From Anaerolineaceae bacterium (GTDB lineage: Bacteria; Chloroflexota; Anaerolineae; Anaerolineales; Villigracilaceae), in the NCBI GenBank assembly GCA_009772985.1, contig WOUS01000003.1, positions 1-64,000 on the forward strand: a stretch of DNA of 64,000 bases, written 5' to 3'. Positions 28,591 through 37,883 of this stretch are shown piece by piece (position 1 is the stretch's first letter; every line of letters begins with the position of its first letter). Position numbers and translations under genes: made by a program. The notes beneath the pieces were generated by a model. That model did not search any database. It was not told the DNA's origin and was given only the letters and a program-made list of their open reading frames with translations.

Positions 28591-29363
28591 ACGCTGCATC
28601 CGCCCCAAAGCAGGGGTCCATTCTCTACGCGGCGGAACTGTTCCAACAGTCGAAACACACCGTCCTCCTGACGGGCGCGGGATTCTCAACCCCCTCCGGC
28701 ATCCCCGATTTCCGCTCGGAAGGCACGGGCCTGTGGGCCAAACTGGACCCGATGGAGGTGGCCTCGCTGGACACCTTCCGGAAAGCGCCGGAAAAATTCT
28801 ACGCCTGGATCCGTCCCCTCATCGCAACCATGCAGCAGGCGCAGCCGAACGCCGCCCACCTGGCCGTCGCCCGGATGGGCGCGGCGGGGTTCGTCCGCGA
28901 GATCATCACCCAGAACATTGACGGCCTGCACCAGAAAGCCGGCTCCAGGAATGTGCTGGAAATGCACGGCACGCTCCGCACCCTGTCCTGCGGCGGGTGT
29001 TTCCGGCAATTCCCCAACGATAACTTTATTGAGCCATTCATCAACGATGGCATCATCCCGCGCTGCCCGGAGTGCGGCGGCTTGCTCAAACCGGATGCCA
29101 TCCTGTTTGGCGAACAACTGCCGGTGAAATCCTGGCAGGCCGCCCGGCAGGCCGCCCGGACCTGCGACCTGATGCTGGTGGCCGGCTCCTCGCTCGAGGT
29201 CCTGCCCGTGGCCGGGCTGCCGCTCCAGGCCCTCGACCGGGGCGCGCACCTCATCATCGTCAACCAGTCGCCCACCTATTTGAGCGTCCGCGCCGACGCG
29301 GTGCTGCTCGGCGACGTGGCCGAGATCCTGCCCCTGATTGCAAAGCGAGTGCTCGATGAATGA
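28587..29363 (+). CDS. Sir2-family NAD-dependent protein deacylase
   Basis: LLTGAGFSTPSGIPDFRSEGTGLW, TQNIDGLHQKAGS, CxxC zinc motifs (CGGC, CPEC), AGSSLEVLPVAGLP. Confidence 0.94.
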   Translation: MNAASAPKQGSILYAAELFQQSKHTVLLTGAGFSTPSGIPDFRSEGTGLWAKLDPMEVASLDTFRKAPEKFYAWIRPLIATMQQAQPNAAHLAVARMGAAGFVREIITQNIDGLHQKAGSRNVLEMHGTLRTLSCGGCFRQFPNDNFIEPFINDGIIPRCPECGGLLKPDAILFGEQLPVKSWQAARQAARTCDLMLVAGSSLEVLPVAGLPLQALDRGAHLIIVNQSPTYLSVRADAVLLGDVAEILPLIAKRVLDE

Positions 29364-30537
29364 TCCGGAAAAGCGGCTCGCAGGCTACCGCCGCCTGATC
29401 GAAATCGCCCGCGACCTGGCCTCCACCCTCGACCTGGACATCCTGCTCAACCGCATCGTCCACGCCGCCGCCGACATCACCGAGGCGGAAGCGGCGTCCA
29501 TCCTGCTGTACGACGACGCGGCGCGGCAACTGCACTTTCAGGTGGCAACCAACCTCGACGAGCCGACGCGGCGCGGGCTGGTGGTCCCGCTGGACGGGAG
29601 CATCGCCGGCTGGATTGTCGTCAACCGGCAGCCGGTCCGCAGCGCAGACGCCCACGAGGACCCGCGCTTCTACCAGAACGTCGAACAGGCCACGCGCTTC
29701 ACCACCGAGTCCCTGCTGGGCGTCCCGCTCATCAACAAAGACAAGATCGTCGGCGTGCTGGAAGCCATCAACAAACGCAAGGGCGATTTCACCGAAACGG
29801 ACGAGGACCTGCTGACGGTGCTGGGGGCGCAGGCGGCGGTGGCCATCGAGAACGCGCGCCTGTTCCAGCAGTCGGACCTGATCGCCGAGTTCGTCCACGA
29901 ACTGCGCACGCCGCTGGCCTCGATCGGCACGTCCACGTACCTGCTGCTACGCCCGGAGATGTCGCAGGAACAGCGCGAGCAGATGATCCACAACATCCAC
30001 GGCGAGACGCTGCGCCTGAACTCGCTGGCCTCGTCGTTCCTCGACCTGGCGCGGCTGGAATCGGGCCGCGTGCAGTTCCACCTGACGAATTTCGACCTCG
30101 CGCCGCTGCTGGAGGAATGCAAGCAGATCATGCAGGGCAAGGCCGACGAGAGCCTCATTGCCATCAACCTCGAAATCCCCCCGGGTTTTCCCCGCGTGGA
30201 TGCCGACCGCGACAAAATGAAACAGCTGGCACTCAACCTGCTCAGCAACGCCATCAAATACAATTCCCCGCAGGGCACGGTGACGCTGCGCGCCGGCCTG
30301 GGCCGGGACGAGTGGACGCTGGCCGTCCAGGACACCGGGATGGGCATTCCGGAGAAATCGCTGCCGCACATGTTCGAGAAGTTCTACCGCGTGCGCGCCG
30401 CCGAAGGCAAAGCCCCCGGCACCGGGCTGGGGCTGTCCATCTGCAAGCAAATTGTTTCCGGGCACGGGGGAAGCATCGAGGTGAAGTCCAAACTCGGCGA
30501 GGGGACGATGTTCACCATCCACATGCCGGTCAAGTAA
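29356..30537 (+). CDS. GAF-domain sensor histidine kinase
   Basis: GAF, HisKA (FVHELRTPLASI), HATPase (NLLSNAIKYN, GTGLGLSICKQI). Confidence 0.94.
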   Translation: MNDPEKRLAGYRRLIEIARDLASTLDLDILLNRIVHAAADITEAEAASILLYDDAARQLHFQVATNLDEPTRRGLVVPLDGSIAGWIVVNRQPVRSADAHEDPRFYQNVEQATRFTTESLLGVPLINKDKIVGVLEAINKRKGDFTETDEDLLTVLGAQAAVAIENARLFQQSDLIAEFVHELRTPLASIGTSTYLLLRPEMSQEQREQMIHNIHGETLRLNSLASSFLDLARLESGRVQFHLTNFDLAPLLEECKQIMQGKADESLIAINLEIPPGFPRVDADRDKMKQLALNLLSNAIKYNSPQGTVTLRAGLGRDEWTLAVQDTGMGIPEKSLPHMFEKFYRVRAAEGKAPGTGLGLSICKQIVSGHGGSIEVKSKLGEGTMFTIHMPVK

Positions 30538-30605
30538 CGATTCAGCGAGTCAAACGATTCAGCGATTCAAAAGATTCAGCGAGTCATCGCTGACTCGTTG
30601 ATTCG
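30538..30605. repeat. Intergenic repeat of GATTCAGCGA/GACTCGTTGATTCG units
   Basis: CGATTCAGCGAGTCAAACGATTCAGCGATTCAAAAGATTCAGCGAGTCATCGCTGACTCGTTGATTCG. Confidence 0.75.
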
Positions 30606-30613
30606 CCATAATC

Positions 30614-31612
30614 TCACGGCGCCAGCAACACTTTCAACATCCCCGGCTGTTTCGCCGTCTCGTAGGCCTCCAGCGCGGAGGCGAGGGGGAACCGTTTCGC
30701 GATCAGCGCAGTCGGGTCAACTTCCTTCTTTTCCAGCAGACGCAGCGCCGGGGCAAACGGACCGCAGCGCGAGCCGACGATGGTGATCTCATCCACCACG
30801 AACGGCGACAAGGCGACCGTTATTTCCCCATGATACGTTGACTTCAAGACCAATATCCCGCGCGGACGCAAAGCCCGGCGCGCCAAATCGAAGCCGGACG
30901 GCGACCCGGTGGCTTCCACCACCACGTCCCAGCGCCGCGGCTGGACCTCGTCTTCGGTGATGGGTTTTATACCGCGTTGGGTGAGTAGGTTTTGCTGGAG
31001 CGGATGCCGCGCCACCACGCGCAGGTCACAGCCGGTCAGCGCCAGCGTCTGGGCGATGAGTTGTCCCAGCCGCCCCGCGCCGATCAGCAGGACGCGGTCA
31101 GTGGGCTGGATATGCACCTGCTCCTGGATCTCCAGCGCGGCTGCCAGCGGTTCGGTGAAGACCGCAGCCTCGTCCGGGACTGAATCGGGGACAAGGTGCA
31201 GGTTCGCCAGCGGCAGGGAGGTGTATTCGGCGTGGACGCCATCCCGGTTGATAATGCCCAGCACCGTCCGTTTTTCGCAGTGCGTGGGACGGCCATTCCG
31301 GCACTGTTCGCACTCGCCGCAGACCGCGTTGATCTCCCCGACGACGCGTTTACCAATCCAACTCGAGGAGTCCGACGACTCGAGTCGTCGGGATTTCCGA
31401 CGATTGGAATCGTCGGAGTCCAAAACCGACACCACCTCTCCGACAAACTCGTGGCCGGGGATGCCGGTGAACGGATAATAGCCGCGCACGAGTTCCAGGT
31501 CTGTGCCACAGATGCCCGCCAGCCGGACGCGGATCAGCGCCTCGCCGGGTTTATTAGGGCGGGGGATGTCGCGCAGGGAGAGAGTCTGATTTTCGAGCCA
31601 GAGGGAGTGCAT
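30614..31612 (-). CDS. Zinc-dependent medium-chain alcohol dehydrogenase (threonine/sorbitol dehydrogenase-like)
   Basis: RLAGICGTDLELVRGYYPFTGIPGHEFVGEVV, CGECEQCRNGRPTHCEKR. Confidence 0.93.
   Translation of the reverse strand: MHSLWLENQTLSLRDIPRPNKPGEALIRVRLAGICGTDLELVRGYYPFTGIPGHEFVGEVVSVLDSDDSNRRKSRRLESSDSSSWIGKRVVGEINAVCGECEQCRNGRPTHCEKRTVLGIINRDGVHAEYTSLPLANLHLVPDSVPDEAAVFTEPLAAALEIQEQVHIQPTDRVLLIGAGRLGQLIAQTLALTGCDLRVVARHPLQQNLLTQRGIKPITEDEVQPRRWDVVVEATGSPSGFDLARRALRPRGILVLKSTYHGEITVALSPFVVDEITIVGSRCGPFAPALRLLEKKEVDPTALIAKRFPLASALEAYETAKQPGMLKVLLAP
31367..31421. repeat. In-frame family-A repeat in alcohol dehydrogenase
   Basis: GGAGTCCGACGACTCGAGTCGTCGGGATTTCCGACGATTGGAATCGTCGGAGTCC; encodes DSDDSNRRKSRRLESSDS. 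Confidence 0.88.
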
Positions 31613-31697
31613 GGAAAAACCTTTCAACACAACGGACACAAAGGATCACAAAGGCGATCCTTTTTCCTTGTGCCCCTTCATGCCTTCGTGTTTATTA

Positions 31698-33455
31698 CTA
31701 CCTCGCGCCCTTCCGTCCAAACTGCCTCTCCAGCATATCCACCGACAAATGGATCATCGTCGGTCTCCCGTGCGGACAGGTGCGCGGCGAGGCGCAGGCT
31801 TCGAGGTCGTTCAGCAGGGCGCGCTGTTCGTCGGGACCGAGCGCCTGTCCCGCCTTGACCGCCAGCCGCTTGCAGACGCGCCCGGCAATCCTGGCTTCGA
31901 TCTCGTTCTGCAGCGGCGCTTCATCTTCCTCGAAATCTTCCACGAGGGCGCGTAAGGCCGCGGCCGGGTCGGAGTTGGCGAACAGGGAGGGCATGGCGCG
32001 CACCTGGAAGGCATTGCTCCCAAACGACTCGATGTGGAAACCGAAGTGAAGGAGAATAGGTAATTGGGTAATCAGGAGTTCGGCGGAGGAACGGGGCAGT
32101 TCGACAACCACCGGCGTGAGCAATGCCTGCGAAGGGATGTTCTTCTGTTCGTGTTGCGCCATCAACTTCTCGAACAAGACCCGCTCGTGGGCGGCGTGCT
32201 GGTCAATCAGATACAACCCATCCGGGCCTTCGGCGACAAGGTAGGTCGCGCCGATCTGGCCGACAAGGCGTAGCAAAGGCACCTGGGCCGGGGTGGGGAT
32301 CTGGGCCGCCTCCGACGAAAGACGAAGGACGGACGACGAAGGAGCGCTTCCGTCATCGGTCGTTCGTCCTTCGTCGGCTCCATGAGCCAGCCCCCACGCC
32401 GGGTCAATCGTCTGTGGCCGGGACGGCGCGCTGCCCCACAAATTCTGCGGAGCCATCTGCGGGACCGGCGTGTACGCCAGGATGGCGCGGCGCGCCGAAC
32501 GCTGGACGAAACTGAAGACTTTGTCCGGGTTACGGAAGCGGACCTGGGCTTTGGCCGGGTGAACGTTCACGTCCACTTCCTCGGGCGGGACTTCGAGGAA
32601 CAGCGCCGCCAGCGGAAAACGCCCGACCATCAGCAGGGTGTGGTAGGCCTGGAGCAAAGCCGCGTTCAGCGGCGTATCCTGCACCCAGCGCCCGTTGATG
32701 AAAAATGTGATCTCCTTGCGATTGGAGCGTGTCAACGCGACGGGGGAGATGAAGCCGGATAATTTGAATCCTTCTTCTTCCGAAATCACGTCGAGCATCT
32801 GACGGGCCACTTCCACGCCGTAGAGCGCGGCCAAAATCGCGCGCCGGTCGCCGTCGCCGCTGGTTTGCAGGGAGGCGGAACCGCCTTCAGCCAGTTTGAA
32901 GCGCACGTCCGGGTAAGCCAGCGCGTAACGCGTCAGCAGGGCGTCTATGGCGCGGCGTTCGGTCACATCCTGTTTCAGGAACTTGAGCCGCGCCGGAACG
33001 TTGTAGAACAGGTCTTCCACGCTGACGACTGTCCCGACCGGCGCGCCAATTTTTTCCACTTTGCCGATCTTACCGCCTTCCACTTTGAGCCGCGCCCCGG
33101 CGGGAGAGTCGGGGATGCGCGAGGTCAGCGTCAGCCGCGAGACGGAGCCGATGGAGGCCAGCGCCTCGCCGCGGAAGCCCAGCGTGGCGATGCGGAACAG
33201 GTCGTCAGCGGAGACCAGTTTCGAGGTCGCGTGGCGCTCGACGGCGAGGGTCAATTCCCCGGCGGGGATCCCGGCCCCATCGTCGGCGGCCCGGATCAGG
33301 GTCCGGCCGGCTGCGGCGATTTCCACCGTGACCGACTTCGCGCCGGCGTCCAGCGCGTTCTCCAGCAGTTCCTTCACCACCGAGGCGGGGCGTTCCACCA
33401 CTTCCCCGGCGGCGATCTGCGAGGCAACTTCTGTAGGCAAAACGCGGATGCTCAT
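31698..33455 (-). CDS. mutL: DNA mismatch repair protein MutL
   Basis: IRVLPTEVASQIAAGEVVERPASVVKELLENALDAGA, GFRGEALASI, DQHAAHERVLFE, CPHGRPTMI. Confidence 0.97.
   Translation of the reverse strand: MSIRVLPTEVASQIAAGEVVERPASVVKELLENALDAGAKSVTVEIAAAGRTLIRAADDGAGIPAGELTLAVERHATSKLVSADDLFRIATLGFRGEALASIGSVSRLTLTSRIPDSPAGARLKVEGGKIGKVEKIGAPVGTVVSVEDLFYNVPARLKFLKQDVTERRAIDALLTRYALAYPDVRFKLAEGGSASLQTSGDGDRRAILAALYGVEVARQMLDVISEEEGFKLSGFISPVALTRSNRKEITFFINGRWVQDTPLNAALLQAYHTLLMVGRFPLAALFLEVPPEEVDVNVHPAKAQVRFRNPDKVFSFVQRSARRAILAYTPVPQMAPQNLWGSAPSRPQTIDPAWGLAHGADEGRTTDDGSAPSSSVLRLSSEAAQIPTPAQVPLLRLVGQIGATYLVAEGPDGLYLIDQHAAHERVLFEKLMAQHEQKNIPSQALLTPVVVELPRSSAELLITQLPILLHFGFHIESFGSNAFQVRAMPSLFANSDPAAALRALVEDFEEDEAPLQNEIEARIAGRVCKRLAVKAGQALGPDEQRALLNDLEACASPRTCPHGRPTMIHLSVDMLERQFGRKGAR
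32312..32378. repeat. In-frame family-B repeat in mutL linker
   Basis: CGACGAAAGACGAAGGACGGACGACGAAGG...GGTCGTTCGTCCTTCGTCGG; encodes ADEGRTTDDGSAPSSSVLRLSSE. Confidence 0.88.
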
Positions 33456-33470
33456 GGCTTTATTCTACCG

Positions 33471-33476
33471 TATAAT
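33471..33476 (+). promoter_or_regulatory. -10 box 6 nt upstream of HAD start codon
   Basis: TATAAT-agcgca-ATG. Confidence 0.5.
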
Positions 33477-33482
33477 AGCGCA

Positions 33483-34124
33483 ATGCGTTTTAACACCTTC
33501 TTCTTCGACCTCGACGAGACGCTCTACCCCTCGTCCAGCGGCCTGTGGGTGGAAATCCGCGGCCGCATCAACGCCTACATGCACGAGCGCATGGGGTTCA
33601 CGCCGGAGCAGATCGAAGCCGTGCGCGAGAAATATTTCCAGGAATACGGGACGACGCTGCGCGGCCTGCAGGCCAACCATCAAGTGGACATGGACGACTA
33701 CCTGGCCTTCGTCCACACCGTGCCGCTGGATGCGTATCTCCGCCCGGACCCGGAACTGCGCGCCGCGCTGATGAGCATCCCGGCCCGCAAGTTCATCTTC
33801 ACGAACGCCGACTGCGCCCACGCCGGCCGCGTGACGAACGCCCTCGGCCTGGACGGCGTCTTCGACGGCTGCATTGACGTGCACGTCATCGCCCCGTATT
33901 GCAAGCCGATGCCCGAGTCGTTCCAACTGGCGCTGGCCGCGGCGGGCAACCCGGACCCGCACAAATGCGTCCTGCTCGACGACCAGGGACGCATCACCCG
34001 CGCCGCCCGCGCCCTGGGCATGTACACCGTGCTGGTGGGAAAAGACTCCCCCGGCTTCGTAGCCGACGAGGCGCTGGTCAACCTGGCGGAACTGCCGGCT
34101 TTGACCAAATATTGGCGACTCTAA
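33483..34124 (+). CDS. HAD-family hydrolase (pyrimidine 5'-nucleotidase-like)
   Basis: MRFNTFFFDLDETLYPSSSGLW, FIFTNADCAHAGRVTNALGL, KCVLLDDQGRITRAA. Confidence 0.92.
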   Translation: MRFNTFFFDLDETLYPSSSGLWVEIRGRINAYMHERMGFTPEQIEAVREKYFQEYGTTLRGLQANHQVDMDDYLAFVHTVPLDAYLRPDPELRAALMSIPARKFIFTNADCAHAGRVTNALGLDGVFDGCIDVHVIAPYCKPMPESFQLALAAAGNPDPHKCVLLDDQGRITRAARALGMYTVLVGKDSPGFVADEALVNLAELPALTKYWRL

Positions 34125-34209
34125 CGCAACCTTTACACTCCCTGGCTGGAATTTCATTCTGCTTTAAGCCAGGCGTGTTACCATAATTTTCATTGCCAGG
34201 AGGCTTTTC

Positions 34210-35445
34210 ATGGAAAAGAAAAATAGTTTGCGCAGTATTTTGCTCGTCTTGGTTGCGGTGGTTCTGGTCGCCTGCTCATTCGGCGGCGGCTTCGCGACGC
34301 GGCATTTCCTGCCGCTCGGCGCGAGCGATACAACGAACACTCCCCAACAGGTTGACACCGCCCAGGGCGGCACGCCGGAGGAACTGCAGGCCACCTTTGC
34401 CCCCTTCTGGGAAGCGTGGCAGATCGTCCACGAGAATTATGTGGACCAGCCGGTGGATGACGCCGTCCTCGTGGATGGCGCCATCCAGGGCATGATGGAC
34501 TCCCTGGGCGACCCGCACACCACCTACATGAATCCGCAGGAATACAAGGATGCCACCACGCAATTGCAAGGCTCCTACGCCGGCATCGGCGCCTACGTGG
34601 ACACGGACGGCGAATTCCTGACCATCATCAAGCCCATCCCCGGCTCCCCGGCCGAGGCGGCCGGCCTCCAGCCTGGCGACATCATCCTCGCCGTGGACGG
34701 GATGGACGTGACCGGCGTGGCTCCCGAAGCGGTGCGCCAGAAGGTGCTCGGTCCGGCCGGCACCCAGGTCACGCTCACTATCCGGCGCGGCGAGCAGGAA
34801 CCGTTCGACGTGGTCATCACGCGCTCCACTATTGTCATCCCCAGCGTCGAAAGCAAAATGCTGGAGGACAACATCGGCTACATCAAGATCGCCATCTTCG
34901 GCGAGAGCACCGCCAGCAACTTCCACGACCAGTTGGGAGAAATCATGGCGCAGAACCCCCGCGGCCTGATCATTGACCTGCGCGACAACACCGGCGGCTA
35001 CCTGGACGCGGCCATCGTCATCGCCTCCGAGTTCATCCCCAGCGGCGACGTTGTCGCCTACGAACAGTACGGCGACGGGACCAAAACACCCTTCGAAGCC
35101 ATTCCGGGCGGGCTGGCGACAGACCCCGGCCTGCCGGTCATCGTGCTGGTGAACGGGTATTCGGCCTCGGCCTCCGAGATCGTGGCCGGCGCCATCCAGG
35201 ACACCGGGCGCGGCAAACTGCTCGGCGAGACCACGTATGGGAAAGGCTCGGTGCAGAGCTGGTTCCCGCTCTCGAACAACGGCGCGGTGCCGGTCACGAT
35301 TGCCCGCTGGCTGACCCCGAACGGGCGCACCATTGACAAGCTCGGCCTGACGCCGGATGTCGAGGTCGCGCTGACTGCGGACGATTACGCCGCCGGCCTG
35401 GACCCGCAACTGGAGGCGGCCATCCAACTGCTGCTCAACCCGTAG
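34210..35445 (+). CDS. S41-family C-terminal processing peptidase
   Basis: PDZ (GSPAEAAGLQPGDIILAVDG), GLIIDLRDNTGGYLDAAI, GYSASASEIVAGAIQD...GKGSVQ. Confidence 0.95.
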   Translation: MEKKNSLRSILLVLVAVVLVACSFGGGFATRHFLPLGASDTTNTPQQVDTAQGGTPEELQATFAPFWEAWQIVHENYVDQPVDDAVLVDGAIQGMMDSLGDPHTTYMNPQEYKDATTQLQGSYAGIGAYVDTDGEFLTIIKPIPGSPAEAAGLQPGDIILAVDGMDVTGVAPEAVRQKVLGPAGTQVTLTIRRGEQEPFDVVITRSTIVIPSVESKMLEDNIGYIKIAIFGESTASNFHDQLGEIMAQNPRGLIIDLRDNTGGYLDAAIVIASEFIPSGDVVAYEQYGDGTKTPFEAIPGGLATDPGLPVIVLVNGYSASASEIVAGAIQDTGRGKLLGETTYGKGSVQSWFPLSNNGAVPVTIARWLTPNGRTIDKLGLTPDVEVALTADDYAAGLDPQLEAAIQLLLNP

Positions 35446-35468
35446 CCGGTCCGCGTCACGACGCCAAA

Positions 35469-35504
35469 CCGCCTCCCGCCGGACCACGGTCCCGCGGGAG
35501 GCGG
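35469..35504. terminator. Hairpin downstream of S41 peptidase
   Basis: CCGCCTCCCGC-cggaccacggtccc-GCGGGAGGCGG. Confidence 0.7.
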
Positions 35505-35522
35505 CTGGTTGTAAAAATCCAG

Positions 35523-35528
35523 TATAAT
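35523..35528 (+). promoter_or_regulatory. -10 box 6 nt upstream of LPG-synthase-like start codon
   Basis: TATAAT-cccggc-ATG. Confidence 0.5.
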
Positions 35529-35534
35529 CCCGGC

Positions 35535-36605
35535 ATGAAGAAAATCATCTTTGCAATCGTCCTGCTCCTGGGGGTTGCCCTGGTGTATTTCAGTTTTGGG
35601 GAATTGGAAAATACTCTCATAACCCTTCAGCAAAGCGATCTTCGATTTTTGATCGCAGCGTTTGCGCTTTCATTGGTTTGGCTATTTAACCTGGGGGTCA
35701 CTTTTCGCTCCCTATATCGGCTGGTGGGGCTGGAAGATGACAGCCGCCATCTGATGCTGGTGGTGGTGGCGGCGAATTTTGTCAACGTGATCGCTCCCAG
35801 CGCCGGGATCGGCGGCATGGCGGTATTCATTGATGATGCCAAACGCCGGAATCATTCCAGCGGCAAGGTAACGGTTGTCGGGGCGTTGTTCGTGCTTTTT
35901 GACTATGCGGCATTCATCTGCGTCCTGGCTTTGGGCTGGGCGGTGCTGATCCGGCGGAACAACCTGCATGCGAGCGAGATTACCGCTTCGATGATCCTGT
36001 TGGTAGTCGCGCTCGCGATGGCTTTTTTCTTCTACCTGGGTTACCGCTCCGCGGCCGAAATGGGACGCGCCCTGGCCTGGGCGTCGCGCCTGATCAACCG
36101 CGTGGTGCGTCCGTTCATTCATCGGGAGTATCTGCAAGAGCGCCATGCCTATGTTTTCGCGGAGGAGTTCGCAGAGGGGGTTTCGGCGATCAAGGGACGG
36201 ACAAAAAAATTGCTCTGGCCGTTCCTGTTTGCGCTCAACAGCAAGGCGATCCTGATCTGTATTCTCGCAATGACTTTTCTATCTTACGGGACTCCGTTCT
36301 CGGTGGGAACATTGGTTGGCGGATTCAGCATTGCCTATCTGTTCGTGATCGTCTCGCCGACCCCGGCGGGATTGGGCATCGTGGAAGGCGCCATGCCGCT
36401 TGCCCTGAGTTCGCTGCGGGTGCAGTGGGAGGCGGCGCTGCTCATCACGCTTACCTACCGCGCGGTAACCTTCTGGTTCCCGCTGGCCGTGGGGGCGGCG
36501 GCCTTCCGCATCCTGCAACGCGCGCCGAAGAAAAAGCAGCAATTGGAGGAGGCGGAAGGAGCGGAAAGTCAGGCCTCCCGCCCTCCACACCGCAAAGGAA
36601 AGTAA
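35535..36605 (+). CDS. Lysylphosphatidylglycerol synthase TM-region/flippase-like membrane protein
   Basis: Multi-TM; APSAGIGGMAVFIDDAKRRNHSSGKV, SPTPAGLGIVEGAMPLAL, YRAVTFWFPLAVG. Confidence 0.9.
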   Translation: MKKIIFAIVLLLGVALVYFSFGELENTLITLQQSDLRFLIAAFALSLVWLFNLGVTFRSLYRLVGLEDDSRHLMLVVVAANFVNVIAPSAGIGGMAVFIDDAKRRNHSSGKVTVVGALFVLFDYAAFICVLALGWAVLIRRNNLHASEITASMILLVVALAMAFFFYLGYRSAAEMGRALAWASRLINRVVRPFIHREYLQERHAYVFAEEFAEGVSAIKGRTKKLLWPFLFALNSKAILICILAMTFLSYGTPFSVGTLVGGFSIAYLFVIVSPTPAGLGIVEGAMPLALSSLRVQWEAALLITLTYRAVTFWFPLAVGAAAFRILQRAPKKKQQLEEAEGAESQASRPPHRKGK

Positions 36606-36662
36606 CGGTGGTATAATCCCGGAAGAAATTCGGAATTTCCGATTTTCCGGAGAATATGGAAC

Positions 36663-36923
36663 ATGAACACCATTCAAATCCGCAGCAAAGGGACCATCAC
36701 CCTCCCCACTGAATTCCGGAGCAAATATGGTCTGGAGGAAGGTGAAGCGCTCAACATCGTTGACCTGGGCGCCGGCGCTTTCCTGCTGACCCCGCGCCGG
36801 TCGCGCGTGGATGAACTCGCCGACAAGATCCGCGTGGAATTGGAAGCAAAAGGCGAATCGCTGGAAACCATGCTAACCACCCTGCGCGAGGTGCGGGAAG
36901 AATATGTTGCTAAAAAGGCCTAA
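36663..36923 (+). CDS. AbrB/SpoVT-family antitoxin
   Basis: MNTIQIRSKGTITLPTEFRSKYGLEEGEALNIVDLGAGAFLLTPR; overlaps PIN gene. Confidence 0.88.
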   Translation: MNTIQIRSKGTITLPTEFRSKYGLEEGEALNIVDLGAGAFLLTPRRSRVDELADKIRVELEAKGESLETMLTTLREVREEYVAKKA

Positions 36924-37350
36924 AGCCTTTCTGGATACCAGTGTCATCATTGCCGCGCTCATGTCGCCATCGGGCGGGGCGCGGTTGTTGTTCCATCTGT
37001 CCCACGCCGGGGCAATCCAAATCGTGGTTGGGAAAGGGGGCTTGCAGGAAACCGAGGAGGTATTGCGCAGAAAAGCATCCGGGCTGATGGGACTGCTTGC
37101 CCAATTGCTCGATGAAGCGAATGTTGAGATTGGCGCCGCACCCACCTCAGGACAGCAGGCGGAAGCGCAATCCCTGCTCGATTATCCGCCTGACGCCAGC
37201 ATCCTTGCACAAGCAATTGCCTCGCGATGTGAATGGTTCGTGACGCATGATAAAGAACACTTTCTCAGCAACCCTGCCCTGGATGAACTTTCCTTTCAGA
37301 TCGGCGCGCCGGGCGATATTATTGCCTGGCTGCGTCAGAAGACAGAATAA
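36904..37350 (+). CDS. PIN-domain toxin
   Basis: KAFLDTSVIIAALMSPSGGARLLF...PDASILAQAIASRCEWFVTHDKEHF. Confidence 0.9.
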   Translation: MLLKRPKAFLDTSVIIAALMSPSGGARLLFHLSHAGAIQIVVGKGGLQETEEVLRRKASGLMGLLAQLLDEANVEIGAAPTSGQQAEAQSLLDYPPDASILAQAIASRCEWFVTHDKEHFLSNPALDELSFQIGAPGDIIAWLRQKTE

Positions 37351-37387
37351 CACCGGCGCTCGTTGCCGCGTACCATGTTCACCGGAC

Positions 37388-37417
37388 AAAAAATCGGGAC
37401 CTCGCGTCCCGATTTTT
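37388..37417. terminator. Bidirectional hairpin between PIN toxin and NUDIX genes
   Basis: AAAAATCGGGAC-ctcgc-GTCCCGATTTTT. Confidence 0.85.
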
Positions 37418-37444
37418 GATTGCCGCTCGTTTCCTCCCCCGGCA

Positions 37445-37867
37445 TTACTTTTCAAGTTCGAGATACTTCAGCACCGACACGCGCGTATAGCCGTCGAGCG
37501 TCAGTTCCAGCGCCTTCTCCGGCTCGATCCAAAAATACGACTCGGCCTCGTCGTTCAGGCGGACATCGGTCGAATCGGTCCGGCAGGCGTAGTCGAAGAA
37601 AATAAAGTGGCGCGGCTTCCAGAACGACGGATCGTAGACGAACTCCTGAAAACACAGGAAGCGCAGGTCACGGATCTCAAGACCGGTCTCCTCGCGCGCC
37701 TCGCGGCGGGCGGCGTCCTCGATCCGTTCGCCGAGTTCGATGTGCCCGCCCGGGATGGTGTACCCATCCGGCCACTTGTGCGATTTCAGGAGCAGCATCT
37801 TCCCCTCGTTATTGAAAATGAACACGCCGACGGTCGGCTCCGGGTAAGCCTGGTCGCTCATCGTCAT
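37445..37867 (-). CDS. NUDIX hydrolase
   Basis: GGHIELGERIEDAARREAREETGLEI Nudix box; start MTMSDQ at 37867. Confidence 0.93.
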   Translation of the reverse strand: MTMSDQAYPEPTVGVFIFNNEGKMLLLKSHKWPDGYTIPGGHIELGERIEDAARREAREETGLEIRDLRFLCFQEFVYDPSFWKPRHFIFFDYACRTDSTDVRLNDEAESYFWIEPEKALELTLDGYTRVSVLKYLELEK

Positions 37868-37883
37868 CCTTTCACGCTTCTGT

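Noticed and set aside
28587-29363. SIR2 gene as an anti-phage (Thoeris/pAgo-type) component
   Set aside because: Canonical Zn-binding sirtuin with no TIR, Argonaute or helicase partner; best read as a protein deacylase.
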